Assembly (NCBI GenBank): GCA_964434955.1
Contig: CAYSXI010000263.1
Span: 1-5,611 of the forward strand
Length of the DNA stretch: 5,611 nt
Reading direction: 5' to 3'
DNA from: JANQLU01 sp964434955
Lineage (GTDB): Bacteria; Planctomycetota; Planctomycetia; Pirellulales; Pirellulaceae
Shown here: piece after piece, positions 1 to 5,611 of the stretch
How positions within the stretch are numbered: the first letter of the stretch is position 1
Layout: each line of letters starts with the position of its first letter
The notes under the pieces: model-generated
The model's database searches: none
Seen by the model: only the letters and a program-made list of their open reading frames with translations
What the model was told of the DNA's origin: nothing
Made by a program: the position numbers and the translations under genes

Positions 1-386
1 AAACGCGCCTGATTCTCCAACGAAAGCAAAAACAACGCGGGAATCGGAATCTTGTACCAGAAGCCACGCGAAACCGAGAGCATGAAAATCGACGAGCTGA
101 CTTTCTTGATCTCATGGATTCGGATTTCACGTGAAATCAATCGAGGGACCGGGCTCCATCGAATCCCATCACAGTCAATCGAAAAACGGAATTGCCAAAC
201 CGCGTAGGCAGCCCCAAGCGGTGCGTAAAGAAAGTAGCAGACCAAAGTAACGAGGGCAAAACCCGCAATCGAATCCGGTCCATATCCCAAAAAACCAAAC
301 GCGATACCCCAACAAATCGCGAAATAGGGAATCAGGATAACGAAGTTCAAAATCAGGCAGCGATAAAAACTTGGGGCAATCGTCAT
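1..386 (-). CDS. Membrane protein with two N-terminal TM helices, possible PH-like domain (partial, 3' end outside window)
   Basis: An open frame starts with ATG at 386 on the minus strand and stays open for 128 codons to the window edge, so the C-terminus is missing. The start MTIAPSFYRC leads into two hydrophobic stretches, about residues 11-34 and 40-63, which look like a TM hairpin. The following polar part (about 67-112) has a beta-rich pattern, FSIDCDGIRW then an Arg-rich segment and IRIHEIKKVSS. This resembles the layout of small bacterial membrane proteins in which a TM pair precedes a bPH/DUF304-type domain; that assignment is inference. A GAGAG stretch lies about 5 nt upstream of the ATG. 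The gene is divergent from everything else in the window. The hydrophobic profile and the continuous frame make it a real gene; its function is unknown. Confidence 0.75.
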   Translation of the reverse strand, partial: MTIAPSFYRCLILNFVILIPYFAICWGIAFGFLGYGPDSIAGFALVTLVCYFLYAPLGAAYAVWQFRFSIDCDGIRWSPVPRLISREIRIHEIKKVSSSIFMLSVSRGFWYKIPIPALFLLSLENQAR

Positions 387-419
387 GATTACTCTCGATG
401 CATTTTCAAATGCCAGTTG

Positions 420-435
420 TTTCGGGTTGCCGAAA
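420..435. repeat. Small perfect inverted repeat in the divergent intergenic region
   Basis: TTTCGG (420-425) and CCGAAA (430-435) form a 6-bp stem with a GTTG loop, 34 bp upstream of the minus-strand membrane-protein start. Neither strand has a T-run immediately after the stem, so it is not a convincing intrinsic terminator. It would lie in the 5' leader of the minus gene and could be a leader hairpin or an operator, or chance. I could not identify a convincing -35/-10 pair in the 387-565 region for either direction. Confidence 0.25.
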
Positions 436-565
436 AATCGATATGGTCTGACTACATTTTAGAAAATCGTGATTCGATTGGCGAAGCAATTCTGGCCAAT
501 TACGCCTACTTTTGTTACGAATATTAAAGGCAGTAAATCGACCATTGGAAATTTGAGCGGCCATC

Positions 566-736
566 GTGGACAAAAAAGCAAAGAAGAAGCTGGAAGTACT
601 CAGGAAAAAAACACAGACTTTGCAGCAGCAGATTGCTGGTGCGAAACAACAAATGGACGATCCCGACGAGGTCAGTCGACTTGAGGCCGAACTTGCATCG
701 GTCAAAGAGCAAATCGAGGAGCTTAAGAAAAGCTAG
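566..736 (+). CDS. Small Lys/Gln/Glu-rich helical-hairpin protein, 56 aa, function unknown
   Basis: GTG at 566 opens a 56-codon frame ending in TAG (734-736). An in-frame TGA at 554-556 leaves GTG as the only sensible start, and GAG/GGA-like bases lie just upstream. The product begins MDKKAKKKLEVLRKKTQTLQ and ends EQIEELKKS. It reads as two amphipathic helices (about residues 4-30 and 35-55) with leucine/isoleucine at roughly heptad spacing (L9, L12, L19, I23; V36, L39, L43, V47, I50, L53), separated by a DDPDE turn. The first helix is strongly basic and the second more acidic, so an antiparallel hairpin or a small coiled-coil oligomer is likely. There is no signal peptide, TM segment or metal site. 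It sits 98 bp upstream of truB on the same strand. Composition and helix pattern argue for a real gene; I do not recognise a named family. Confidence 0.7.
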   Translation: MDKKAKKKLEVLRKKTQTLQQQIAGAKQQMDDPDEVSRLEAELASVKEQIEELKKS

Positions 737-834
737 TCAACGCGCTTGTTCAAGAATTGACCCTTGGGTGAACCTCCGTCTCCCGCTTGCCTCTATTCAT
801 TTGGCGTTCCCTCGTGATTCAAAGTTGATGTTCT

Positions 835-1770
835 GTGTTTGGCTTTATCAATCTCAACAAGCCTGAAGAAATGACCTCGCGAGAGGCCGTGGATTGCGCC
901 AAGCGATTCGTTCGGCGGCAGGCGCGAGCAGCCGGCAAGAAAATCAAGCTTGGACATGCCGGTACGTTGGACCCCTTGGCGACTGGGGTTTTGGTCATTG
1001 CAATTGGGCCCGCCACACGGTTGATTCCCTACGTTCAGAATCGTTCGAAGACTTATACTGCTTCTTTTCAGTTGGGAGTGTCCAGCGAGTCGCTCGATCT
1101 GGAAACGGCACTTACCAGGATTCCGTCCTGTTCGCGTCCCAGCCAATCCGATATCGAAAAAGCGATTCCAGATTTCATTGGTGACATTGAGCAAGTACCG
1201 CCTGTCTACTCCGCGGCCAAGATCAATGGGCGGCGAGCCTATCGGCTGGCGCGGGAGGGTCGAGAAGTTCAGTTGGATCCGCGGCCAATCAAAATTCACA
1301 AGATTGACGTTCTGTCGTACAAGTATCCAAACCTTAAACTTGCGATCGAATGCGGTACCGGTACCTATATTCGCAGCCTCGGAGTTGATCTCGCCAAACA
1401 GGTTGGCAGTTCAGCGGTAATGACCGAGCTTTGTCGTGATTCGATCGGGGGCTTTGCCCTGGATCGTGCTTGCTCGCCGGATTCTTTGGAAGACAAGTGT
1501 TTGGACGATCTTTTGACGGATCCGCAGGTTTGTTTGGCAAGCCTGGAAAAATTCGAGCTTGGTGCTTCGGAACAGGAACAGGTTCGCAACGGTATCCTGA
1601 TTGCCCTGCCGACGGAAAGTGACGAATGTGTCGCAACCGACAATCGGGGTCACCTTTTGGCGGTGATGAAGCGGACAAGCGACGGGCAATATCGACCTTA
1701 TTTGAACTTCAGCGGCTACTGGGAATCCCGGTTGTCCACTACCGTTTCGACGGATGATTTGAGAAATTGA
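835..1770 (+). CDS. truB: tRNA pseudouridine(55) synthase TruB
   Basis: TruB isomerises uridine 55 in the T-psi-C loop of tRNAs to pseudouridine in the cytoplasm and also helps tRNA folding. The 311-residue product matches the usual bacterial length (about 300-315). Family motifs appear in order: the N-terminal GFINLNKPEEMTS, then KLGHAGTLDPLATGVL with catalytic Asp46 and the conserved His41, the KTY motif with Tyr74, VPPVYSAAKINGRRAYRLAR (121-140), and GTGTYIRSLGVDLA (174-187) with Arg180, which corresponds to an active-site Arg of E. coli TruB. The C-terminal part (about 235-300) resembles the short PUA-like tail of bacterial TruB, including NGILIALP and DNRGHLLAVM. The start is GTG at 835; an in-frame TGA at 826-828 excludes longer forms, and the Shine-Dalgarno is weak. 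In many bacteria truB lies beside rbfA/infB; here it does not. Identification is secure. Confidence 0.97.
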   Translation: MFGFINLNKPEEMTSREAVDCAKRFVRRQARAAGKKIKLGHAGTLDPLATGVLVIAIGPATRLIPYVQNRSKTYTASFQLGVSSESLDLETALTRIPSCSRPSQSDIEKAIPDFIGDIEQVPPVYSAAKINGRRAYRLAREGREVQLDPRPIKIHKIDVLSYKYPNLKLAIECGTGTYIRSLGVDLAKQVGSSAVMTELCRDSIGGFALDRACSPDSLEDKCLDDLLTDPQVCLASLEKFELGASEQEQVRNGILIALPTESDECVATDNRGHLLAVMKRTSDGQYRPYLNFSGYWESRLSTTVSTDDLRN

Positions 1771-1777
1771 TTCTCAA
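1759..1777 (+). repeat. Inverted repeat spanning the truB stop codon
   Basis: TTGAGAA (1759-1765) and TTCTCAA (1771-1777) are perfect 7-bp arms around the 5-base loop ATTGA, whose last three bases are the truB TGA. With only A/T-rich pairs and no T-run after it, it is not a classical intrinsic terminator. Its downstream arm recurs as TTCTCAAT at 1809-1816, just before the next start codon, so alternative pairings are possible. Confidence 0.5.
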
Positions 1778-1803
1778 TGAATTCCTACCCCCGATTTGTC
1801 GCC

Positions 1804-1816
1804 TGAGATTCTCAAT
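1804..1816 (+). promoter_or_regulatory. Palindrome with Shine-Dalgarno-like bases before the HEAT-gene TTG start
   Basis: TGAGATTCTCA (1804-1814) is a perfect palindrome around T1809. Its left arm carries a GAGA (1805-1808) seven bases before the TTG start at 1816, the best Shine-Dalgarno candidate for that gene. TCTCA at 1772-1776, in the truB-end hairpin, is complementary to this TGAGA. The ribosome-binding role is inferred from position only. Confidence 0.35.
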
Positions 1817-3210
1817 TGATATTTGGTCAGCTAAAGCCACCGCAGGGCGCCTACTTTCAGGCTTGGCTGGAATTTCATCTGCAATGGATCGTTGAAAATT
1901 TTGGTCCCCAGGTTTTCAAGGACTCCGTTGTCGAGTCGATTCCCTGGAACGCAGGCCTGGATCGTTCACTTGATGAAAGTCAATTCCGTGCGCTGGCGGA
2001 TTTCATGGCCGAGTTGCACGAGGTGCCAACAACCGATTTGATCTATGACTTTGTTGATGAACAGGAGTACTACTTGTTTCATGCGCGTCATGCGGAATCG
2101 GTTTTGGAGGAGTTGGACGGTCAACACGAGCAACTAAAAGAAGAGTTGCGTAGTCAGACGGATTGGATGATTCGCACGGGCGATCCCGTTGTCGATGTGG
2201 CCAACTGGATGGCTCAACTCTCGTATTGGGACCAGGAATTTGAGTATTTTTCGTTTCACCAAATGGAGCGACTTCTCGATTTGATACTCTGCGTTTGTCG
2301 TGGACTGGGGCCCGTTTTCGCGGAACGACTTCAACTGGCGGGTGAGAGTTTCGATTCCAGTCGTGACCTGACCACCATGGACCTGGGTTCGATCCTCGGT
2401 GCGATTTATCAGGTTCAAGGGCAGACGCGCCCTTACTGGCTCGGGCAGTTGCGGTTGGACGCTCGTTCACACTTTAAGAAGATGACACAGTACCTCGACT
2501 CCGTGGACGGTTTTTTCGCGCCGCAAAGTTTATCCGACAAGAAAACGATTGCCAGCAAACCACAGGTCAATGATCTTCTTCACGCGTCTCGAGATGTTGA
2601 GCCAATCATTGCCTGTGAGTTTTTATTGGATCAGATTCCACCCGACGAACGCGACTCGCGGCAGCTGTTGCAGCTTACCTTTTCCAAGTCTGCGGACGTG
2701 CGAAAATCCGCCGCCTACGCTTTGGGGCAGGTCATCCGATTCACGAAAAGAGAGCTCGAGCCAGGCGTCAGGGATCGCATGGTTGCACTTACGAATGACG
2801 CAAATAGCGATGTGCGAAATGCTGCCGTATTTGCGATGCGGTATTGGAAGCTGGAAAAGTCAGATGTCGATCGGTTGTGCAGTTTGCTTGCCGAAACCGA
2901 TGAACAAATTCTCGAATCCGTCGCCGCAGCACTGTCGCGAGCAAAAAGTTACGAAAGCCTGGTGATTCCGCAGATTTGTAAGGCACTGGCTTTTGGGATG
3001 CGACGTGGAATGCAGGGCGTTGTGCAAATGTTGATTTATGCACTCGATGAGGTGACCGATTCGGCGGAAGATTTTCTGGTCAAAGAGTTTGCTGAGAACG
3101 ACGAAGATTTCCTTTTCGCAATCACCGATATGTTGCGAGAAATTCGAATCGGCAAGGCTGATACCAACCAAGTTTCGGATGAAGAAGCTTTTGGCGGTGA
3201 GCCGAGTTGA
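1816..3210 (+). CDS. HEAT-repeat domain protein, 464 aa, function unknown
   Basis: The frame opens with TTG at 1816 (in-frame TGA at 1804-1806 just upstream) and ends at TGA 3208-3210. No ATG lies near the N-terminus, so TTG is the preferred start. Residues 1 to about 270 are mostly alpha-helical, rich in Trp, Phe and acidic residues, with no signal peptide or TM segment, and match no family I can name. About residues 280-375 contain HEAT/PBS-lyase-like helical repeats: DVRKSAAYALGQV (294-306), a second copy with DVRNAAVFAMRYW (332-344), and a more diverged copy with LLAETDEQILESVAAALS (357-374). Further helices, possibly diverged repeats, continue to about 450, followed by a polar tail ending EEAFGGEPS. 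HEAT repeats usually mediate protein-protein contacts, so a cytoplasmic scaffold or adaptor role is inferred. The gene lies 45 bp after truB and 28 bp before the transporter. Coding status is secure; the function is not known. Confidence 0.88.
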   Translation: MIFGQLKPPQGAYFQAWLEFHLQWIVENFGPQVFKDSVVESIPWNAGLDRSLDESQFRALADFMAELHEVPTTDLIYDFVDEQEYYLFHARHAESVLEELDGQHEQLKEELRSQTDWMIRTGDPVVDVANWMAQLSYWDQEFEYFSFHQMERLLDLILCVCRGLGPVFAERLQLAGESFDSSRDLTTMDLGSILGAIYQVQGQTRPYWLGQLRLDARSHFKKMTQYLDSVDGFFAPQSLSDKKTIASKPQVNDLLHASRDVEPIIACEFLLDQIPPDERDSRQLLQLTFSKSADVRKSAAYALGQVIRFTKRELEPGVRDRMVALTNDANSDVRNAAVFAMRYWKLEKSDVDRLCSLLAETDEQILESVAAALSRAKSYESLVIPQICKALAFGMRRGMQGVVQMLIYALDEVTDSAEDFLVKEFAENDEDFLFAITDMLREIRIGKADTNQVSDEEAFGGEPS

Positions 3211-3238
3211 GGACGACTGGAGAGTCAGAACTCTGGAT

Positions 3239-4450
3239 ATGAATACGGCGGACAAGAATCGATGGTTGATACTCGGGCTCGTTTCCTTGGCGGAGATGTT
3301 GGCGATCTCATGCTGGTTGGTTTCCAGCGCCATCTCCAGCCAACTGGAGGAGCGTTGGGAGTTGGTCGATTGGCAGACGGCCGCATTGGTGACCTCGGTC
3401 CAACTTGGGTTTGTTGCCGGAACTCTGTTAGCAGCTTTTTTCAATCTCGCGGACTTATTGCCGAGCCGATGGTACTTTGCAGCTGCCGCTTTGCTGACCG
3501 GACTCGCCAATCTTGGCCTTTTGGTTAGCGAGGGTTTTTCGACGGCCGTTTTGTTTCGCTTTCTCGTTGGCTTTTTTTTGGCGGGTGTTTATCCACCGGC
3601 CATGAAGATGATCGCAACCTGGTTTCAGCAGCATCGGGGTCTCGCCATCGGGACGTTGATCGGCGCACTGGTGATGGGTAAGGCCACCCCGTTTCTGCTC
3701 AAGACCTTTCACGTAACGGACTGGCAACTCATTGTTTCCGTGTCGACTTTGGGAGCGGTCGTTGCGGCGATTCTTGTCGGCGTTGGATATCGCGATGGCC
3801 CCTATTCCTTTCAAAGAAAACCCTTCAGTCTCAAGCTGATCGGTGAAGTCGTGGCACACCAAAAAACTCGCCTGGCGATCGGAGGGTACCTTGGTCATAT
3901 GTGGGAGCTTTATGCGATGTGGACTTGGGTTGGAATTTTCATGTCCGCGGCGGCGGTTCGTCACGGCGTGACCGATCCCTGGTTGGTTTCGGCAGCAACA
4001 TTCGCCATCATCGCCGTCGGGGCAATCGGTTGTGTTTTGGGGGGCCGGTGGTCGGATCGATTTGGACGAGAAAAATTCGTCAACCTGGCGATGGCGGTGA
4101 GCGGAATCTGCTGTGTTGCAATCGGATTCGGCTACGCGTTTGGTTTCTGGATTTGCGTGGCGATCGCGTTGATCTGGGGGTTCTTTGTCGTTGCCGACTC
4201 GGCGCAATTCAGCACGATGGTTACCGAGGACTGTCCGCCCCATGCCGTTGGCACGGCATTGACACTTCAAACCTCGATTGGGTTTCTATTGACGACTTTG
4301 ACGATCCAGTTGGTCCCCTGGTTGCAAGCTTCGATGATTGGTTGGTACGGAGCTTTCGCCGTCCTTGCATTGGGGCCAGTTTTTGGCGTGGTTGCCATCC
4401 TTCGATTGGCGAGAATAAGGCGAAACGAATTGGAGTACCGGAATCCATGA
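3239..4450 (+). CDS. Major facilitator superfamily (MFS) transporter, substrate unknown
   Basis: The 403-residue product has about twelve hydrophobic segments (roughly 10-33, 47-70, 78-96, 101-125, 135-157, 162-183, 212-238, 248-268, 281-298, 300-320, 336-360, 366-390), the standard MFS layout with a cytoplasmic loop around 184-211. RFLVGFFLAGVYPPAMKMIA (107-126) fits the TM4 region of the family, and GGRWSDRFGRE (268-278) is the signature loop between TM8 and TM9. It is an inner-membrane secondary carrier; no residue fixes its substrate. The ATG at 3239 is chosen because the protein then begins MNTADKNRW directly before TM1. The frame also allows GTG at 3197, giving a 14-bp overlap with the upstream HEAT gene, and ATG at 3089, which would add 50 residues read mostly from the HEAT gene. 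GGAGAG (3219-3224) is rather far from 3239. The stop overlaps the sirtuin start. Confidence 0.93.
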   Translation: MNTADKNRWLILGLVSLAEMLAISCWLVSSAISSQLEERWELVDWQTAALVTSVQLGFVAGTLLAAFFNLADLLPSRWYFAAAALLTGLANLGLLVSEGFSTAVLFRFLVGFFLAGVYPPAMKMIATWFQQHRGLAIGTLIGALVMGKATPFLLKTFHVTDWQLIVSVSTLGAVVAAILVGVGYRDGPYSFQRKPFSLKLIGEVVAHQKTRLAIGGYLGHMWELYAMWTWVGIFMSAAAVRHGVTDPWLVSAATFAIIAVGAIGCVLGGRWSDRFGREKFVNLAMAVSGICCVAIGFGYAFGFWICVAIALIWGFFVVADSAQFSTMVTEDCPPHAVGTALTLQTSIGFLLTTLTIQLVPWLQASMIGWYGAFAVLALGPVFGVVAILRLARIRRNELEYRNP

Positions 4451-5238
4451 CCGACATTCCTGCGGGCGACCAGCCGCAAGACCAGATTGGGCAGATCGTC
4501 GACGAACTAAGTACCGCGAATCGATTGTTGTTCATTACGGGGGCCGGTATGAGTGCCGACTCCGGGCTGCCAACCTACCGCGGCGTTGGTGGACTTTACA
4601 ATCACGAAGAAACGGTGGACGGGCTTACCATTGAAGAGTGTCTCTCCAAGGCCGTTTTCGAGTCACGCCCGGAATTGACCTGGAAATACCTGGGCGAGAT
4701 TGAAAAGTCGGCGAGGGACGCTTCTTTTAATCGAGGGCATCGCGTGATTGCCGAGATGGAGTCGAAATTCAACGTTTGGGTTCTGACCCAGAATGTCGAT
4801 GGTTTCCATCTGTTGGCCGGCAGTACCCAAGTGATTGAAATCCATGGCACGATGAGGCGTTTGCGATGTACCGGTTGTCATCGCCAATTGGAGACGGATA
4901 GTTATGAAGGACTATTGTTTCCTCCGAAGTGTGGAAGCTGCCAAGGAATGTTGCGGCCGGACGTTGTGTTATTTGACGAGATGTTGCCTCCTGCTGCGAT
5001 ACAGCAGTACGAGATCGCCTTGCAAAAGCCCTTTGACATGATTTTTTCCGTTGGAACAACAAGTGCATTCCCTTACATCGCCAGCCCGGTTATTGCCGCG
5101 CGACGCGACGGCGTGACCAGTGTCGAAATCAATCCAAGTCAGACCACGGTGACGGACTACGTTGATTTTAAACTTGAGATGGGTGCGGCGACGGCGCTGG
5201 ATTCGATATGGACACGATTCCAGGCAACGAACGCGTAG
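4447..5238 (+). CDS. Sir2-family NAD-dependent protein deacylase (sirtuin)
   Basis: Sirtuins remove acyl groups from protein lysines using NAD+, giving O-acyl-ADP-ribose and nicotinamide. The 263-residue product has the complete core: GAGMSADSGLPTYRG (32-46, NAD binding), TQNVDGFH (114-121), catalytic His133 in IHGTM, zinc cysteines C141, C144, C162 and C165, RPDVVLFDE (170-178), VGTTSAFPYIA and the VEINP nucleotide-binding segment. The Tyr-x-x-Arg pair that marks class III desuccinylases such as SIRT5/CobB seems absent; the aligned stretch reads WKYLGEIEK (79-87), so ordinary deacetylation or another acyl preference is more likely. The ATG at 4447 overlaps the MFS stop (ATGA), with GGAG at 4432-4435 as a somewhat distant ribosome-binding site, so translational coupling is expected. 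The open frame extends back to 3901, but that part is a shadow of the MFS gene. It is cytoplasmic, with no signal peptide. Confidence 0.96.
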   Translation: MTDIPAGDQPQDQIGQIVDELSTANRLLFITGAGMSADSGLPTYRGVGGLYNHEETVDGLTIEECLSKAVFESRPELTWKYLGEIEKSARDASFNRGHRVIAEMESKFNVWVLTQNVDGFHLLAGSTQVIEIHGTMRRLRCTGCHRQLETDSYEGLLFPPKCGSCQGMLRPDVVLFDEMLPPAAIQQYEIALQKPFDMIFSVGTTSAFPYIASPVIAARRDGVTSVEINPSQTTVTDYVDFKLEMGAATALDSIWTRFQATNA

Positions 5239-5325
5239 ATTGCAGGCGGTTTTCACCCGGGAACGCAATAATTCCGAAACTGGGATTGGAAAAGCTCAGT
5301 AAGGCCAAGGGCGTTGGAACGGGAT

Positions 5326-5330
5326 AGGAG
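5326..5330 (+). promoter_or_regulatory. Strong Shine-Dalgarno (AGGAG) for the FAD oxidoreductase
   Basis: AGGAG ends five bases before the ATG at 5336, the clearest ribosome-binding site in the window, and fixes that start. A second GGAG directly abuts the ATG. Confidence 0.7.
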
Positions 5331-5335
5331 CGGAG

Positions 5336-5611
5336 ATGAAAATTGGAATTGTTGGAAGCGGCATCGCCGGACTCGCCGCGGCCAACTTGCTAAGCCGACA
5401 GGGGAATCAGGTTTTGTTGTTTGAAAAACAAAACCGCCTGGGAATGGATGCGCAGGCCTGTGAGATTGATACGCCCTACGGTCGGGTTCATGCCGATGTT
5501 CCTTCCCGGATGTTTAACTCACGGCAATGGCAAAATCTGACGTCTCTTTACCAATCGATCGGGGTCGAGTGGGAAGCGGTCGATGTGACCCAGTCCTTTC
5601 TTGAGTTGGGG
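5336..5611 (+). CDS. FAD-dependent oxidoreductase, N-terminal part (partial, runs off window)
   Basis: The visible 92 codons begin MKIGIVGSGIAGLAAANLLS, a dinucleotide-binding Rossmann motif (G7-x-G9-x-x-G12) followed by hydrophobic LLF and Glu30 at the end of the second strand, which binds the adenosine ribose of FAD. The next segment, EKQNRLGMDAQACEIDTPYG, corresponds to the R-x-GG region of amine-oxidase/phytoene-desaturase-type flavoproteins, but the second glycine is Met here. The following IDTPYGRVHADVPSRMFN, then LTSLYQSIGVEWEAVDVTQS, resembles predicted NAD/FAD-binding proteins of the COG2907 type (general pattern only). Substrate cannot be inferred because the C-terminal domain lies outside the window. 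It lies 97 bp after the sirtuin on the same strand, with its own strong ribosome-binding site, and may be read from the same or a separate transcript. No terminator is evident in the 97-bp gap. Confidence 0.88.
   Translation, partial: MKIGIVGSGIAGLAAANLLSRQGNQVLLFEKQNRLGMDAQACEIDTPYGRVHADVPSRMFNSRQWQNLTSLYQSIGVEWEAVDVTQSFLELG

Noticed and set aside
192..527. Plus-strand open frame (111 codons) at the left edge
   Set aside because: It is largely antisense to the minus-strand membrane-protein gene, whose hydrophobic TM pattern is the better explanation, and its product is polar with no motif.
757..775. TTGACC and the small palindrome ACCCTTGGGT upstream of truB as a promoter or operator
   Set aside because: No -10-like hexamer occurs at a suitable distance, and the palindrome has only 4-bp arms with a 2-base centre; this is expected by chance.
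793..1299. Minus-strand open frame (168 codons) antisense to truB
   Set aside because: It overlaps the catalytic motifs of TruB and encodes no recognisable domain.
1354..1365. 12-bp perfect palindrome GGTACCGGTACC
   Set aside because: It is fully explained by repeated Gly-Thr codons in the conserved GTGTY motif of TruB.
2860..3510. Minus-strand open frame (216 codons) across the HEAT-MFS junction
   Set aside because: It is antisense to two well-supported genes and low-complexity in composition, with no motifs.
3455..4270. Long minus-strand open frame (271 codons) antisense to the MFS gene
   Set aside because: It lies wholly within a gene with clear MFS motifs, and its product is rich in Arg, Asn, His and Pro with no recognisable fold; it is a shadow of the coding bias on the other strand.
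3901..4446. Upstream extension of the sirtuin frame, which could suggest a 445-residue fusion protein
   Set aside because: The extension is out of frame with, and inside, the MFS gene; its translation is Arg/Gly/Trp-rich nonsense, and the sirtuin has a natural start at 4447.
5239..5335. Possible terminator between the sirtuin and the FAD oxidoreductase
   Set aside because: Only weak 4-bp stems such as CCAA/TTGG are visible and no T-run follows; there is insufficient support.

Overview
This is an ordinary-looking chromosomal stretch of an environmental bacterium. GC content looks moderate by eye. Starts are a mix of ATG, GTG and TTG, and several genes have weak Shine-Dalgarno sequences. The gene style (a TruB neighbour encoding a tiny Lys/Gln-rich helical protein, an orphan HEAT-repeat protein, a planctomycete-like MFS carrier) makes a planctomycete of the Pirellulaceae type my best guess. 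That is inference from general character, not a marker-gene identification.

Layout: the left edge holds the 5' part of a minus-strand gene (386 to 1, running off the window) for a two-TM membrane protein with a possible bacterial PH-like domain. A 179-bp divergent intergenic region follows, and everything to the right reads on the plus strand: a 56-residue helical-hairpin protein (566-736), tRNA pseudouridine-55 synthase TruB (835-1770), a 464-residue protein with C-terminal HEAT repeats (1816-3210), a 12-TM major facilitator transporter (3239-4450), a Sir2-family NAD-dependent deacylase (4447-5238) and the first 92 codons of an FAD-dependent oxidoreductase (5336 to the right edge).

The plus-strand genes are closely spaced (gaps of 98, 45, 28, -4 and 97 bp), so an operon running at least from truB through the sirtuin is plausible. 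The MFS and sirtuin genes share an ATGA stop/start overlap and are very likely translationally coupled. No shared pathway is evident: TruB acts in tRNA modification, the sirtuin in protein deacylation, and the substrates of the transporter and the oxidoreductase cannot be read from sequence.

I see no mobile element, CRISPR array, RNA gene, phage or defence module. The items most worth a second look are inverted/direct repeats at the truB stop codon that could couple translation to the TTG-initiated HEAT gene, the MFS-sirtuin coupling with a sirtuin lacking the class III acyl-pocket signature, and the tiny helical protein upstream of truB.
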